Positions 22,492 through 34,300 of a stretch of 64,000 nt of DNA are shown here, one piece after another. Within the stretch, counting starts at the first letter, position 1. Each line of letters begins with the position of its first letter. The position numbers and the translations under genes were made by a program. A model generated the notes under the pieces. That model saw only the letters and a program-made list of their open reading frames with translations. It ran no database searches and was not told the origin of the DNA. Source of the DNA: Dasypus novemcinctus. Taxonomy: Eukaryota; Chordata; Mammalia; Cingulata; Dasypodidae. Where the stretch lies: contig NC_080680.1 of NCBI RefSeq assembly GCF_030445035.2, forward strand, positions 92,447,157-92,511,156. The letters are read 5' to 3'.

Positions 22492-22947
22492 TGTATTAGT
22501 TAGGGTTCTCTAGGGAAACAGAATCAATAAGGGATATCTGTCCATTGTTAAGAGATTTATCAGAGTCTCTCATGCAGCCATGGGGATGTACAAGTCCAGG
22601 TTTCACAGGCAGGCTGCAGCCAGGAGCTCCAATGAACGTCCAATGAAGATTCTTGACAAGTTCTGGGAGATGTTGGCTGTCCAAAGAGAGCTGGGAAATT
22701 CTCTCTCAGCTGGAATCACTTATGCATCAAGGGATTCAATTGATTGGGTTAAGCATAACTCACTACTGATGGCAATCTCCCTGACTGGTGTAATTATAAC
22801 TAGCTATCTATGATTTACCACTGCAGTAAAGTCAATGGTGACTAAAGTCCATAAATGCCCTTGTATTACAGTTAGCCCAGTGCTTGCTTGACCAAACAAC
22901 TGGGCACAGTTACCTGGCTGAGTTGACAGAATAGCCTAACCATCACA
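22492..22947. mobile_element. Solo LTR with perfect 5-bp target-site duplication
   Basis: A 456-bp unit starts TGTATTAGTTAGGG and ends ACCATCACA, so it has TG...CA termini. TGGTC is present on both sides (22487-22491, 22948-22952). Five bases is the duplication size of ERVL/MaLR-class elements. No internal region remains. Confidence 0.85.
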
Positions 22948-22952
22948 TGGTC

Positions 22953-23302
22953 TATTTCTCATTTCAGTTCTGTTTTTTCTTTGTGTTTTTTGAAGCTCTG
23001 TTATTGGGTTATTAGGATCATGCATAATTAGAATTGTTTTGTCTTCTTTTAAAATGACCCGTTCATCATTGTGAAAATATCTTTATCCTTGGCAGTATTC
23101 TTTGATCTGCGGTCTTGATTGTTCAATATATATTCATGCCAGCTTTTTTCTGGTTTCTGTAAGGCATATCTTTTTTCATCTTTTTACTTATAACCCATGT
23201 CTGTCTTTAAAGTGGATTTCTTTTCAACAGCATTAGTTAGGCACTGCTTTTTTATCTAGTTTGACCATCTCTGCTTTTTACTTGATATTTTTAGTATTAA
23301 AT
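22953..23302 (-). mobile_element. Old L1 fragment, antisense
   Basis: Continuation of the antisense L1 debris interrupted by the LTR. Confidence 0.5.
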
Positions 23303-23315
23303 TGCATTTGCATTT

Positions 23316-23767
23316 TAAGATTAATTTTTTTGTTTGTTTGTTTGTTTATTTATTTATTTATTTATTTATTTCTCTCCCCTTCCCACCCCCCACCCCCGTT
23401 GCCTACTCTCTGTGTCCATTAGCTGTATGTTCTTCTGTGACCGCTTCTATCCTTATCAGCCGCACCGGGAATCTGTGTTTCTTTTTTTGTTGTTGCATCA
23501 TCTTGCTGCATCAGCTCTCATTATGTGCGGTGCCACCATGTGCAGGCTGCACTTTTTTTTGCACTGAGCAGCTCTTCTTACAGGGCACACTCCTTGCACG
23601 TGGGGCTCCCCTACACGGGGGACACCCCTCCATGGCACAGCACTCCTTGCGCACATCAGCACTGCACATGGGCCAGCTCCACACGGGTCAAGGAGGCCCG
23701 GGGTTTGAACCGTGGACCTCCCATGTGGTAGGCGGACGCCCTATCCATTGGGCCAAGTCCGCTTCCC
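23316..23767 (-). mobile_element. DAS-type SINE with 13-bp target-site duplication
   Basis: TGCATTTGCATTT is identical at 23303-23315 and 23768-23780. Full antisense copy with a long ATTT-rich tail. Confidence 0.94.
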
Positions 23768-23780
23768 TGCATTTGCATTT

Positions 23781-25379
23781 AATGTCATTTTTTGTAAGGT
23801 TTGATTGACATCAACCATTTTATTATTTATTTTCTATTTGTTCTACCTGTGGTTTGTAATTTTTTCTTCCTCTCCTGTCTCTATCTTCATTTGAATTTTT
23901 GTTTCATTATGTTAGAATTTTAGTTTACCTCCTCTACTGATTTATGCTATATCTCTTGTTTTACTATTTTATACCATTTCACATATAATGTAAGACTTAC
24001 AATATCCTTCCATTTTCTTCCTCCCATACTCTCTTCTAGTATTGTCATACATATGGCATCTATGTATGATACATATATATAATAAATTGTGGTTATTATA
24101 GCTTGAAATAGTCATTCATCTTTTTTAAAAAAAATTTTAATTGAGGAGGAAGGTATCCATATATTTACCGTTACTGGTATTCTTCATATACATTTAATTT
24201 TCCATCTGGTACAATTTTTCTTCCTTTACCATTTCTTGTAATACAGATCTGGTCATGATAAATTTCCCTCATTGCTTATTTATCTGAAAGTCTTTATTTC
24301 AACCTATTTATTTATTTATTTATTTTTATTTTTCAGGCGGTCCTGGGGCCGGAGATTGAACCCAGGACCTCGTACATAGGAAGAAGGTGCTCAACCACTG
24401 AGCTACATCCATTTCCCCTCCCTTTTTTTTTAAATCCATGATTTATTTAGAAATGTGTTGTTTAAAATTCAAATATTTGGCAGTTTTCAAGATATCTTTC
24501 TCTTGTTTATTCCCAACTTAATTCCTTTGTGATCAGAGATTATACTTTGTATAATTTGAATCCTTGTAAGTTGGTTGAGACTTGTTTTATTACCCAGAAT
24601 GTGCCCTATCTTGGTAAATGTTCTCTGGGCATTTGAAATGAATATATAGATGCTGCTGTTTTGGGGTGAAGTATTCTATGTGTGTCTTTTAGATCATGTT
24701 GGTTTATAATGTTGTTCAAGTTCTCTATTTCCTTGCATGTTATGTGTCTACTTGTTCTATTAAGTGTTGTAGTAGATGATAGATCCTTTTTTGGTGTGTG
24801 GCTGATTATAAGGTTTTATCTTAATATTAGTTTTTTGTAATTTGGTTAGGATGTACCTTGATGTGGCTTTGGGTTTTTTTGTTTTGTTTTATTTTGTTTC
24901 TTCCCCTGCTTGGGTTTCTGGGATTTGTTGAGCATACTCAAACTGGGTTTTTTAAGTCTTTTTTCTCTTTGTGTTTCATTTTGGATAGTTGCTATTGCTA
25001 TGCTTTCAAGTTCACTGAGCTTTTCTCCTGCAATATCTAATCTGCTGTTAATCTATCTAGGTAGTTTTTCATTTCAGGCATTGCATTACTCATCTCTACA
25101 AGTTCTTTTTGGTTCTTCTTAATATCTTCTATTTCTCTCATTTTACTCATGTTTTTCTTTTCTTTAACATATATGTAATAGCTGAAGATCTTCTCTGTCA
25201 TTTCTCATTTTATCCTCTCTGTCATTTCTAGTTCAATTGTTTTTCCAACTAGTTGTAGTTCTCATATTCCTGGTTCTTTGTATGCCTAGTAATTTTCTTT
25301 TAGCTTGTGGGCATTGTGAATTTTATGATGTTGAGTTCTGGATTTTGTTGTCTTCCTTTAGAGTGTGGGACTTTGTTCT
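23781..25379 (-). mobile_element. Old L1, antisense, with a short SINE inside
   Basis: ORF2-type antisense wording after 24420 ('cctttgtgatcagagatta', 'gatgctgctgttttggggtg') and 5'-UTR-type wording after 24900. It may be a second L1 rather than the 16.4-kb one continued. Confidence 0.6.
24303..24417 (-). mobile_element. Monomeric tRNA-like SINE
   Basis: Reverse complement has 'gatgtagctcagtggttgag' (A-box region) and gggttcaatctcc (B-box region), then an AAAT-rich tail. One head only; probably the simplest DAS-SINE form. Confidence 0.85.
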
Positions 25380-25384
25380 GGCAG

Positions 25385-25841
25385 TGTATTAGTCAGCCAA
25401 AGGGGTGCAACCAGAAATTGGCTGGTTTTTATAAAGGGTATTTATTTTGGATAGGAGCTTACAGATAGCAGGCCATAAGTTACTTCCCTCACCAAAGTCT
25501 GTTTTCACATGTTGGAGCAAGATGGCTGCTGACATCTGCAAGGATTCAGGCTTCCAGGGGCTTGCTTCTCTTTTCTCTGTGAGCTTACTTCCTCGGACTC
25601 CAGCTTAAGGCTTCAGCATCAAACTCCAACATCAAAACTCCAACATCAAAAACCCTCAACTCTGTCCTTTGCCATGCCTCTTATCTGTGAGTCCCCACCT
25701 ATCGGGGTGGGAGCTCAATGTCCTAATGACATGGCCCAATCAAAGCCCAGATCATAATTTAATCATGCCCAGGTACAGACCAGATTACAAACATAATCCA
25801 GTATCTATTTTTGGAATTCATAACCATATCAAACTGCTACA
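25385..25841. mobile_element. Solo LTR (xenarthran-type), 457 bp
   Basis: Begins TGTATTAGTCAGCC and ends AACTGCTACA (TG...CA). GGCAG and GGCAA flank it, a 5-bp duplication with one mismatch. Related to the LTR at 63187. Confidence 0.75.
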
Positions 25842-26001
25842 GGCAATAATTATGTAACTTGCAAATCTTCCTTAACTTTTTATGTCTTGTTTTTAAGCTT
25901 TTTTGAAGTAGATTTAGAGTAATCTGAGGTAGTAGATTTCTTAAGTCGTAATAGTAAAGCCTGACACTTCTGGATCTCTAATCTATGTTCCTGGTTTCAA
26001 C
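25842..26001 (-). mobile_element. Probable old L1 5' region, antisense
   Basis: Short piece with wording similar to antisense L1 5' UTR ('acttgcaaatcttcc', 'gtcttgtttttaagctt'). Confidence 0.4.
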
Positions 26002-26016
26002 AAAAATTCCCCACTC

Positions 26017-26412
26017 GGGAATCGGACTTGGCCCAGTGGATAGGGCATCCGTCTACCACATGGGAGGTCTGCGGTTCAAACCCCGGGCCTCTTTGACCCG
26101 TGTGGAGCTGGCCCACGCACAGCGCTGGTGTGCGCAAGGAGTGCCGTGCCACGCAGGGGTGCCCCACGCATAGGGGAGCCCCACACGCAAGGAGTGCGCC
26201 CCATAAGGAGAGCCACCCAACCCAAAAGAAGTTCAGCCTGCCCAAGAATAGCGCCGCACACACGGAGAGTTGACACAGCAAGATGACGCAACAAAAAGAA
26301 ACACAGATTCCCGTGCCGCTGACAACAACAGAAGTGGACAAAAAGAACAAGCAGCAAATGGACACAGAGAGCAGCCAATTGGTGGGGGGGGGGGAAGGGG
26401 AGCAAAATAAAA
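26017..26412 (+). mobile_element. DAS-type SINE with 15-bp target-site duplication
   Basis: AAAAATTCCCCACTC is identical at 26002-26016 and 26413-26427. The sense copy shows the head well: 'cggacttggcccagtggat', B-box gcggttcaaaccccg. Confidence 0.95.
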
Positions 26413-26427
26413 AAAAATTCCCCACTC

Positions 26428-27250
26428 TGCAGGATGTTTCATCAGAACTCAAACATCTCCCAGCCCTATGTGAGCTGAGAAAATTGTTCAGCTTACAGTT
26501 CACCAGTAGTATTTTTTCATTCTTTTCTTTTTTAGGGTTTTTGAGAATTTTGTTTTTGTCACTGCCCATAGTATTAGTGTGGTGAAATAAAAATTTGGTT
26601 TTTCTAATATGTAATGAGTAAGGCCAATAGGCAGAAGTGACATTTTCACATGTGAAGTGTTGTGTGAGATACATAGAAAAGTGGTAATTTATTTCTCCAG
26701 GAAATTGTAAATGTGTTCCAGAATTATAGTGTGCAGAAATTACCAAATGATGTAGGAGTTTTCAAATGAGAATTACCTGATTCTTGAAGTTGTCTTTCTC
26801 TTGCACTTTATTATAATGTTTTTCTCTAATTATTCCTTGTCTTCCTGTTTTTCTAATTTTTTTCTTCACCCTTTGTAGTACCCCCTCAACTCTTTTTGTT
26901 TTTCACTCTCTATGTTAAAATTCTTAAAAATCATATTCATTTTCATGGCTTCACTTCTTATATTCATCCAGATTATATACCGATGCTTACATATACTGCT
27001 TAAACTTGTCTTCTGAGCTACAATACTGAATTTTCAAATGTTGAGGACCAAATCTACCTCTAATATCCTATTACCACAAATAAAATATACCTAAAGTTTT
27101 TCCTTTCCCTAATTATTTCGTCCTTACTTCCCCTTTTCTCTCAGTAGCTTCTAACTCTTCACTCAGTCTTCTATTCCTGAAATCTTACGGTCATCTTTGA
27201 TACCTCTCTTAATTATCAAGTCCCATTAATTTTACCTCTTTAGTGCTTAT
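26428..27250. other. SCAI intron, nothing clearly recognised
   Basis: AT-rich; the first 70 bp may be old L1. No exon seen. Confidence 0.4.
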
Positions 27251-27252
27251 GT

Positions 27253-27772
<520 letters not shown>

Positions 27773-28180
27773 GAAAAGATCTTTTCCCTCATTTTAATTT
27801 CTACTACAACTTCTCTTTATCTATTCATTTAACAAATACTTGTTGAACTTCTATGTGTGCTAGAATTTTTTCCCCCAGCATGTAGAAATGATTTGGTTTC
27901 CAAACAATGTAGTATAGGAGATAGCAATGATAGGCCTCATAAATATATGTGGAATGACTCACTAAGTGAATATTAGATTGAACAATATGAAATTGTCATT
28001 TTTTAAGGTCGAATGTCAGCAATTTCATGTGTTCAATATATGTGTTACTGATAAGACTCATACCCATATGAAGGAGGAAAATAAATATTAAGTTACTCCT
28101 TATTACTATATATATTAATGTTGTATATAATTTTCTTTGATTAGACTCTAAAACTTGACTTTATTTTCTTTGCCTTCCAG
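27773..28180. other. SCAI intron before the last exon, nothing recognised
   Basis: Includes 'catttaacaaatacttgttgaac', a degraded L2-type phrase. Confidence 0.4.
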
Positions 28181-28327
28181 GAAACACGAAATTATCCAGA
28201 AACATACCCACAACTGCCAAGGGATGAAACAGTGGAGAACCCTCATCTCCAGAAGCACATTTTGGAATTAGCATCCATTCTGGATGTTCGAAACGTGTTC
28301 CTTGAGAATACCATAGATGACTATTAA
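28181..28327 (+). CDS. SCAI: SCAI terminal coding exon with stop codon
   Basis: The acceptor is a clean pyrimidine tract ending ttccag. The exon encodes 48 residues beginning ETRNYPETYPQLPRDE and ending in an acidic NTIDDY tail, then TAA at 28325-28327. It lies 11.9 kb after the previous exon, behind an intron full of transposed DNA. Confidence 0.95.
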   Translation, partial: ETRNYPETYPQLPRDETVENPHLQKHILELASILDVRNVFLENTIDDY

Positions 28328-29849
28328 AACAAAAATCCTTTTGTTTAAACAGTTTTTCATTTGCCACAGATTTTAAATGGTGCAATTTTCTAATGTGATG
28401 ACAAACACATAGTGGTGTTACTTAGTTTTATTTTTTGATTTACAATCACCATTTTGAAAACAAACTGAAAAAAATTGTTCAAACTTTCAGGCTGTTTTAA
28501 AACTCAGTCTTTTAGGTCTTTTAAAAACTAGATTAATCTTGGAATTTTTATTTTTTGGTTTTGCGGTATGGATACTTACCTCCAACATCTAATCCTATAT
28601 TCAAATAGTCACTATTCTCACTCTGAGAAGAGTAAATAATTTATTTTTATATAATGAAAAAATCCAACTCTTATTCTTGGATCTTAAATGTATAGATTTG
28701 GAAAATATGTAATTGTTCACAAAGATGAAACTTGCCAGCATGGACTACTGAAAACCAAGAACAGATTCCTTCCATAAAAATATTCCCTTTTATTCCAACT
28801 TATTAGGCAGAAAAAAGCCTAATTCTTTGAAGCACCATCAAGACAGTTCCTGAAAGCATTCAATTATTTTAAATACTGTCAAATTTCAGAATCTATATAA
28901 AATTGATTTGCATCTAAAAGCTAAATCTTTTATTAGGAACTTGATGATAAATATTATTTGGAATGTGTGAGTTCTGTGGTACCATGAGATTTTTTTTTTC
29001 CTTTGTAGTCTTTGAATGCTAGATTAAAAAGAATAACAACTTTGAAATATTTCAGCCAGAAATCTGGCTGTTGATTTCATAATACAGTGTCTCCAACAGA
29101 ATCCTAATTTAAACTATTTATTCATGAGACCAAGTTTAAAAGACTATCTGGATTGATGTCCATGGCATAGAGTGCAAATCTGTAAATTTTTTTCTAGTTT
29201 AAATTTATGAGATTTCAGAGTCAGAGATATTACCAATTTTGGTTAGAGATAAGTGATATTATAAAATTTAAAATGGAAATTGCTTTTACTTTGACAGTTT
29301 GGGGATAATATTTGTTAGAGCTCCCTGTATTTAATATTTTATATTCATGTGCAACTTTTAAAATTATTTTAAATAGTACTCAATGTGTAATATAAAGACT
29401 TTTGCATTTCCTTCCCTGTCATCCCCTTCATAACTTCACTGGCACTAGCTATTAGGTTGTTATTGATTTTTCTTCTTTCAGTTTCATAGTGGTCAAGGTC
29501 AGGAATTTATGAATCAAAAGAACTTGTACCTAATTTTCGGTACAGCCTCACATTCTACCTCTGGCTGTCCCAGGGGAAATAAGGTGATTGCTTTTTGTGC
29601 CTTTTTCCTATGTCCCTAGGGATATTTTACTATAATATTTTAAACTTGGTTTTCATTTCTGGCATACAGAACTATTTGAGTCTAAGTTATTCATATACCT
29701 GTTCCAATTTGGTGAGGTTTTTTTAAATCTGATGTCTTGAAGTTATTGTTCTTGAGTTTTAGGGACATTGGTTTTTTTTTTTCCTTAACATTCTTCATTT
29801 AAAGGCATTAATCTAGTCATATGTTGATGGATATTGACTTTTTTTTAAT

Positions 29850-29970
29850 TAAAAATTTTTTAAAAATTTATTTATTAACCTCCCCCATGTTGTTTGCGCT
29901 CGCTGTCTGCTCTCAGCAATCTGTGGTGGTGCAGGCCAGCTTGTCTTCACCAGGAGCCACATCAGCTTCC
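29850..29970 (-). mobile_element. Degraded DAS-type SINE fragment
   Basis: Pieces of tail ('gctgtctgctctc') and body ('ggtgcaggccagcttg') remain. The tRNA head is lost. Confidence 0.55.
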
Positions 29971-30234
29971 CTTTGGTTTGTTTTTGTAATATTTTGGTTT
30001 TCTCTCTGTAACAACATTTCAGAAAGCATGGGGAAAGTCAACTTAGAGATTTCCTTTGCTACTGGGTTGTTTTCATTATCTGATATATACAGCTTTTCTT
30101 TTCTTTTTCAGTTACCTGACAGTTTTCTGGCCACTTGTTTCAGTTCCCCGAAAGTTTTGTGAAAGTAATGATCTTCAGAATGCATATTTTCTTATTCTCT
30201 GAAGCTTAAAATATTTATTGTCCTAAGCTTTGTC

Positions 30235-30400
30235 TTTACTTGTTTAGCATTAAGAACACTGGACTGGGAACTGTGAGAACTGAGTTCTAATCCTGACTTT
30301 CCGGGTAACTAGTTTTATGCCCTTTGACAAGAGTCTTAATGTTTTTGCTCTTTAGCACTCTTATCTGTAAAATGAAGGGCCTGGCTCAAGGTCCCTTGCG
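30235..30400 (+). mobile_element. MIR element
   Basis: Readable MIR core: 'ctgagttctaatcctgact', 'cctttgacaagagtcttaat', 'atctgtaaaatgaaggg'. Confidence 0.75.
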
Positions 30401-30643
30401 ATACTATTATATAATTTGAACTCTTGGCTCCAAAAGATAAGGATTTCTCCATCCCTGCCACCAGGAAAACTAGTTTTTCCCTTTTTTAGCATGCACGCCA
30501 TCTTCTATTCTAGTTTACCTAGTTTTTGTTCAAGAAAATATCTGGGTTCTGGTTGTTTGTTGCAGGAGCTAGTTTATAGAGAGACTTTTGTGAAGAAGTT
30601 AGACTTTTTGTGATTAGTAACATGTTTAAGAACATGTGGTCTT

Positions 30644-31052
30644 TTTTTTTTTTAAGATTTATTTTTTATTTATTTCTCTCCCCCTCCCCCCCCCCCCAGT
30701 TATCTGCTCTCTGTGACTATTTGCTGTGTGTTCTTCTGTGACCGTTTCTATCCTTATCAGTGGCACTGGGAATCTGTGTTTCTTTTTGTTGTGTCATCTT
30801 GCTGTGTCAACTGTCCGTGTGTGCGACCCCATTCTTGGGCAGGCTGCACTTTCTTTCGTGCTGAGCAGCTCTCCTTACAGGGCACACTCCTTGCGCGTGG
30901 GGCTCCCCTACATAGGGGACACCCTTGCGTGGCACGGTACTCCTTGAGCGCATCAGCACTGCACATGGGCCAGCTCCACACCAGTTAAGGAGGCCCACAG
31001 ACCTCTGATGTGGTAGGTGGATGCCCTATCCTTTGGGCCAAGTCTGCTTCCC
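30644..31052 (-). mobile_element. DAS-type SINE with 15-bp target-site duplication
   Basis: AGAACATGTGGTCTT (30629-30643) and AGAACACGTGGTCTT (31053-31067) flank it. It is the only full SINE in the presumed SCAI 3' UTR. The head is diverged. Confidence 0.93.
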
Positions 31053-31219
31053 AGAACACGTGGTCTTAGAAATCAAAAAGAGAATTTAAAGTTTGATCTT
31101 TGAGCTAATATGAGAAAAAATTTTGTTTTTTGAGGGAAGAACAATATTTAAGAGAGTGGTCAGGGAAGACTTCATTAAGAAGGTGACATTTGTGCAAACA
31201 CTTGATGTTTATCTTTTTT

Positions 31220-31330
31220 CCTTTTTCTTTTTTTTTTACTTTTTATTATGAGAAAAATTTTATACATACACAAAGTGTAATGAACCCTCATGTGCCTGTC
31301 ACTCAACTTCTATGTTTTAAGGCATTACTT
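31220..31330 (-). mobile_element. Old L1 scrap, antisense
   Basis: A T run then 'ttttattatgagaaaaatt' and 'cctcatgtgcctgtcactc', common antisense L1 3' wording. Confidence 0.45.
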
Positions 31331-34300
31331 TAACCAAGGAAGAAGAAATGTAAAGAGACAATCATCCAGTGAGCTCAAAGTGGCAATGTCAAAAAATTTC
31401 ATTTTTAAGTGCATACCACCTCCTTTATAAATATGAAAATGTCTAGCCTTTTTAAATTTATTTTTGGAATTGATCGAAATTTAAATATTGGAAATAAGGA
31501 CAGAGGAAGTCAATGGAAAAAGAATACTCTTTTGTTTTCAAATTGCACGAACTCTCCCTGGAGATTCTAATACAGTTTCTCACCTTCTTTAAGAATCAAA
31601 GTAATCAAAGTAGAAAATATAAATTTGCAAGAAGCCAGCGTACAAAAAACAATACTAAGCACAATGGAATTATTTTCTCCCTTTTTTGTCCATATGGTTC
31701 TGAGGTTGATAAAGCAACTTTTCTTCCAATTTTACAAAAGAGAAAGTTGAGACCACAAAAAGCTGTCATTTTACTCATGGTTAGTGATAGAGCTGGACTA
31801 AAACTCTAATTTCCTAATATCAGCCTATTCTTTCTGGCAGCTCAGGTTGCTTTTTTTAATGGACAAGAAAGAGATAATTAGTGATTTATATTTTAGCACA
31901 AAAGTTTGTTATTTTTTTTAATATATCAAATAGTAAAACCAGTGAATCAATCAGTCCTAGTAAATTTTTGTTTATTAAATTTTAAAACTCTGCAAGTCAA
32001 TATTTTATCTTTGAATTTAGCCAGTAGATATTCTTTTTCTGTGTGTGTTTCCCCCCAGGAAATGGTGCTCCCCAAAACTCTCAAGGCACATAGAATTTAT
32101 TGTACCATTTATGTCTTTACCAAGTGGAAATGTTTTGAAGTTAAAGAAGCAAGTGCAAACTAGTCATAGCTCTAAGTTTTCCTGGTGTGGGATCTGGGTT
32201 TTTTCCTTTTTTTTTGGTCCCCTCCCATTTGTGGCTACTGACCTTTATTTTCGTCTTGCAATAGAATTCCCAGAAACAGATTAAATGATAATTGTTGAGG
32301 TAAATAGAAAAAGTATCTAATCTGATTTTGTATCAATTATGGGGAAAAAATTTTTTTTAGCATTCTTTCTCAAATTTAATCTCTGACCTGTGTGACTTAG
32401 TAACTTTCTGCATCTGAGAAGTGCTTTGGACCCTGGCGATAAAATTTGTACTTAATTATCCATGAGATTTGTAGTCAGTGTGATATATAGAGCTCATTCT
32501 GGGCTGGAAATAGAGTAGGGTGCCAAGGTCTGCGAACTTGGCCACTGCCAGTGATTCAGAACTGCCACTACTCCCAAAACGATTTAATATGAATGTGAAT
32601 GACATTATAAGTCTCTTTGTGATGATATTTGGTTGTATATGTTCCTTTGTAAGTTCGGAGAGTATAAAGGGTATTTACAGTGGAGGACTGTTTTGTTAAC
32701 CTTATTTATTTGAATTATTATATTTGTAATAGCATGTGTATATTTTTGTGATGCTAGATGCAATCTCTGTATACTTTTTGTGTATATATATACATATTTG
32801 TAAATATATTGGTATGCAATTATATAGTATGTGTATATTATACTCCCATACCCATTGTGGGCTGAATTTATTTAAGTTCTGTGAGGACATCGTAGTGGCA
32901 TTGTTTATGCTGCTGTAATTAGGTTGTGACTATATCTCATTCATGAGCTTCTATTTTAAGGGGCTTGTGTTTGGGCAAAATGGACTAATTTGAAATTGTA
33001 ATGAGGATATTAAGATCTTAACAAAGCCGGACATTCATAGCTGTTAAAATCATCTGCAAACTTCCATTTAAATTGATGATAAATTAATGATATAAACCTA
33101 AAAAATCTAAGTATGTAAAATTGAGACACCAGCAAGTTCTTAAATTATATTAGTCCTTTATTTTTTTGGCCCATATTTGAGTATTATTTTGTACTCAGTA
33201 AATTATTTATATTGGGACTTAATCTAGGGACTATGGAAAAATTACTTTGATCACATTTCAAAATAGATAGGAAATGTCATTTAAATGGGGAAAATACATT
33301 CCTACTTGTTATTTCAATTTCTGATATTAAATTTTAATTTTGAAACAGTTTTTCTCATCAGTGTGCCTCGTTTTAGATGTATCTCTGTGAAGTTGAACAG
33401 GGGGCATTAGCTAGCGGAATGCTTAACCTAGCTGGGGTGGGATTTAGCATGGAATGAGGAACAGAAGGTTGGTAGCTGTGTATCTGCAGCAGCTGTGATT
33501 AATTTAATCCTGTCGCGGTATTTCCAACTATAGATTTTTCTTATTGGAATTGCACATCAATACTTTCAGTGAATAAAATTCCTCATTTGTATTGCTGTGC
33601 ATCTATGAGACCACTTGTGTTTCACATTTAGATGATATGTTTCTATATGAAGTAGTCCTTAATATTAGGTGCGTGGTGTGCTTGAAATCTCTACCAAGGT
33701 TGGGGGTGGAGTTGGAAGGGATAAAAGAGGATAGTAAATGTGTGTAGTGCCAATTTGTGGATCAGTGGAATATCAGAAAGTATCAGTGTTTGGTTACTCC
33801 TGTCTTCAGTTGGCATGTTCATTTGCATGAAGGAGTGTGGGGATCTTTAACATTCACTTGAACACATTCACTGTGGAAATTAAGCTGGGAATAATTTTTC
33901 CAAGATAAAATGTAACTGCAAAGCAAGTTTTTTACCCTATTATTCTCCAAAATATTAAATATATCTGATCCAACATTAAATTATCTTAAAATAGAGAAGA
34001 TGGATTCAGGAATCAGTTTTACCACCCCAAAAATGTTACATGTGAGCCTTTCTTGTTTGTTTGTTTTTTAAACAAAGCCACATATTCATAATACTTTTCA
34101 ATATAATAATAAATTGAAAATAAAATGTATAATGTCCCCTTAAATAAAAATTAAATTTTGGTAAAGTACTATTTCTGAAAGATCAGTGAAACATCTTATG
34201 GTCTGATTTTCTGTTAATAAGAAAATAATTTATTATAGCTGGAGAGTGGCAGAGTAGATGTTACGCTATTTAAAATTCATAGAATAGACAGGCTCAATGT

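Noticed and set aside
24303..24417. Possible tRNA gene
   Set aside because: A-box- and B-box-like motifs are present, but the acceptor stem is incomplete and an AAAT-rich tail follows. It is a SINE.
25997..26746. 249-codon antisense open frame
   Set aside because: Most of it is the antisense of a DAS-SINE plus flanking DNA.
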